In this document: piece by piece, positions 62,767 through 64,000 of the stretch
Numbering within the stretch: the first letter of the stretch is position 1
Layout: each line of letters opens with the position of its first letter
Source of the DNA: Clostridium sp. UBA1056
Lineage (GTDB): Bacteria > Bacillota > Clostridia > Clostridiales > Clostridiaceae
Reading direction: 5' to 3'
Length of the DNA: 64,000 bases
Assembly (NCBI GenBank): GCA_002316385.1
Contig: DCDL01000004.1
Location: 209,588-273,587 of the forward strand
The notes under the pieces: generated by a model
What the model was told of the DNA's origin: nothing
Seen by the model: the letters and a program-made list of their open reading frames with translations, nothing else
Database searches by the model: none
Made by a program: the position numbers and the translations under genes

Positions 62767-63526
62767 CTCTTTGGTCACCTCCAAGTAGAGTTACCACTTC
62801 AATGATCTTATTAAAGAATTCCTTCCTTGAATCCTTTCCTCTAATTAATTCATTAAATATCTTTCCGTCCTTAATAAATAAAATTCTATTTGCATAGCTA
62901 GCTGTAAAGGCATCATGGGTTACCATCATTATAGTAGCTCTTAATTTACAATTTAAATCTTCTAAGCTCTCTAGTAACATCTTTGCAGATTTTGAATCTA
63001 AAGCACCTGTAGGTTCATCTGCAAGTACTAAAGATGGCTTTGTTATAATGGCTCTAGCTGATGCCACTCTTTGCTTTTGACCCCCAGACATTTCATAAGG
63101 ATACTTATTTAAAACTTCCTCTATATTTAAACTCTTAGCAACTTCCTCAATTTTTTTATGAATCTCTTTGTGATTTTCCTTTTTAATAGTTAGTGCTAGT
63201 GCAATATTCTCATAGGCAGTTAAAGTATCTAACAAATTAAAATCTTGAAATATAAACCCTAAATTTTCTCTTCTGAACTTAGCTAAACCTTTAGAGTTTA
63301 TTGAGGTTACATCCTTTCCTTCAATATGAATATGACCGCTAGTCACCTTATCTATTGTAGATATACAGTTTAGTAAAGTTGTTTTTCCACTACCTGAAGC
63401 TCCCATTATTCCTATGAATTCTCCTTCTTCTACAGAAAAACTAATGTTATTTATAGCTTTAGTTATATTTCCATTACTTCCATAATATTTTTCTATATTG
63501 CTTACTTTTAATACTTCTTTATTCAT
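62756..63526 (-). CDS. bceA: BceA-type ABC transporter ATP-binding protein
   Basis: The 256-residue ATPase has Walker A GASGSGKTT (42-50), the Q-loop FQDFNLLD, signature MSGGQKQR, Walker B LVLADEPTGALD and the switch MVTHD, all of the MacB/BceA class. It is the first gene of the pair and is preceded by a TTACA-N4-TGTAA operator. No two-component system is seen within the window; it may lie past the end or elsewhere. Confidence 0.9.
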   Translation of the reverse strand: MNKEVLKVSNIEKYYGSNGNITKAINNISFSVEEGEFIGIMGASGSGKTTLLNCISTIDKVTSGHIHIEGKDVTSINSKGLAKFRRENLGFIFQDFNLLDTLTAYENIALALTIKKENHKEIHKKIEEVAKSLNIEEVLNKYPYEMSGGQKQRVASARAIITKPSLVLADEPTGALDSKSAKMLLESLEDLNCKLRATIMMVTHDAFTASYANRILFIKDGKIFNELIRGKDSRKEFFNKIIEVVTLLGGDQRDVF

Positions 63527-63740
63527 TCTCTTTCCTCCTGTTCCCTATACCTATATATTAACTGTATAGAAAATCTCCATCCATAGGAAAACCTAACAGA
63601 AAGCTTACATTTTTGTAATGTTTAAAATTATATTAATATAGATCCAAGAATTTGACTATATTCAAGCCTTTTCAAGGATTTATCACTCTTAACCATATGA
63701 AAGGTTATAATCTATTTTTGATGAATTTTTCAAGGCAAAT
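63527..63740 (-). promoter_or_regulatory. bceAB control region with BceR-type operator
   Basis: On the minus strand TTACA-AAAA-TGTAA (63605-63618) exactly matches the TnACA-N4-TGTAA pattern described for BceR-like regulators. Downstream a TATACA serves as a -10, with a poor -35 (TTTTCC) 17 bp before it and about 13 bp from the operator, as expected for an activated promoter. AGGAGG precedes the bceA ATG. The rest of this stretch shows nothing else. Confidence 0.65.
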
Positions 63741-63870
63741 TAATTATAGTTAACCTCATCCGATCACTACCCGCTCTAATACTCCATCTTATTCAAAGTG
63801 TGAGTAAAGAGCGACTACGTCCCTGGATAACGATTTCTAAACTTCAGTGGAAAAAAACCTCCTCTGAAGC
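63739..63870 (-). ncRNA. Candidate structured RNA upstream of bceAB (unidentified)
   Basis: This segment is clearly less AT-rich than its surroundings. On the minus strand CTTCAG...CTGAAG forms a hairpin (63843-63868) whose 5' half contains AGGAGG. Next, ATCGTTATC pairs with GGTAGTGAT (three G-T pairs). Inside that helix an asymmetric CAGGGACGTAGT segment precedes a stem of CGCTCT...ACTC with GAGT...AGAGCG. The segment ends at TGAGG. The architecture is riboswitch- or sRNA-like, but I recognise no known family. The strand is assumed from the direction of bceA; the plus strand folds equally. Sequence beyond it to the window end (63871-64000) shows no features. Confidence 0.35.
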
Positions 63871-64000
63871 AAAGAACTCTGTTTATAATTTCTGAATATT
63901 TATATTAAAAGTTGAAAATACTAACTTTGTAATAAAATATATGGTTACTAGAATACCTAATTTTATTATTTAATTAATAGTCTCTTCCAAAATTAAATAC

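Noticed and set aside
63739..63870. TPP riboswitch upstream of bceAB
   Set aside because: The plus strand has CTGGATAACG, which resembles a TPP element, but the CTGAGA motif and the paired arms are absent.

Overview
The window reads as part of a low-GC, spore-forming Firmicute chromosome, most likely Clostridium sensu stricto (cluster I). The support is a very AT-rich composition, intercistronic hairpins followed by T-runs, strong AGGAGG ribosome sites with occasional TTG/GTG starts, and the gene set: spoIVA, spoIIGA-sigE-sigG, an uninterrupted sigK, ylmC/ymxH, ireB, alaS with a T-box, nadBAC. I cannot name the species from sequence alone. No tRNA, rRNA, CRISPR array, IS element or prophage gene was seen.

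Layout. From 191 to about 47,570 every gene lies on the minus strand. Reading upward in coordinate: a guanine-class purine riboswitch with its NCS2 purine permease; L-asparaginase; spoIVA; a VanY-like carboxypeptidase; gpsA, der and a PDZ/radical-SAM protein; the phosphate regulon (phoB-phoR, then pstS-pstC-pstA-pstB-phoU); pgeF, nrdR, ylmC and surE; the sporulation sigma block sigG, sigE, spoIIGA beside ftsZ, an ftsA-like gene, pilT and sigK; a class B PBP; the tRNA-modification/udk group (trmR, a U32 peptidase-family protein, udk), mltG, typA, rnjA and fur; the small conserved genes DUF1292, yqgF and ireB; alaS with its T-box; and the iron-sulfur/thiouridine operon iscR-iscS-iscU-mnmA, followed by a second iscU-like gene, a PRC-barrel protein and an AI-2E-type permease.

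From 47.6 kb to the end the region is more accessory. It holds a divergent cysteine-desulfurase-like gene, TraX, a Nudix hydrolase, msrA, a FUSC-type membrane protein, small membrane proteins, an RluF-like pseudouridine synthase, the nadABC operon with a clear promoter/operator, a class C-type serine hydrolase, the alternate lipid II flippase Amj, and a BceAB-type peptide-antibiotic ABC transporter preceded by a TTACA-N4-TGTAA operator. Three decayed gene fragments (a GNAT acetyltransferase, a likely transporter C-terminus and a 26-codon ORF) lie in this part.

I did not find a convincing new multi-gene system. The items most worth checking are two unidentified structured-RNA candidates (2829-2960 and 63739-63870), a 72-bp tandem duplication beside the alaS leader, a PBP ribosome site buried in a terminator-like hairpin, and the control regions of the isc, nad and bce loci. 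Where the ribosome-binding site placed the start downstream of the longest open frame (spoIVA, pstC, phoB, phoR, phoU, pgeF, pbp, trmR, U32, AI-2E, PRC, second iscU, mnmA, bceB and the serine hydrolase), the adjusted start is used.
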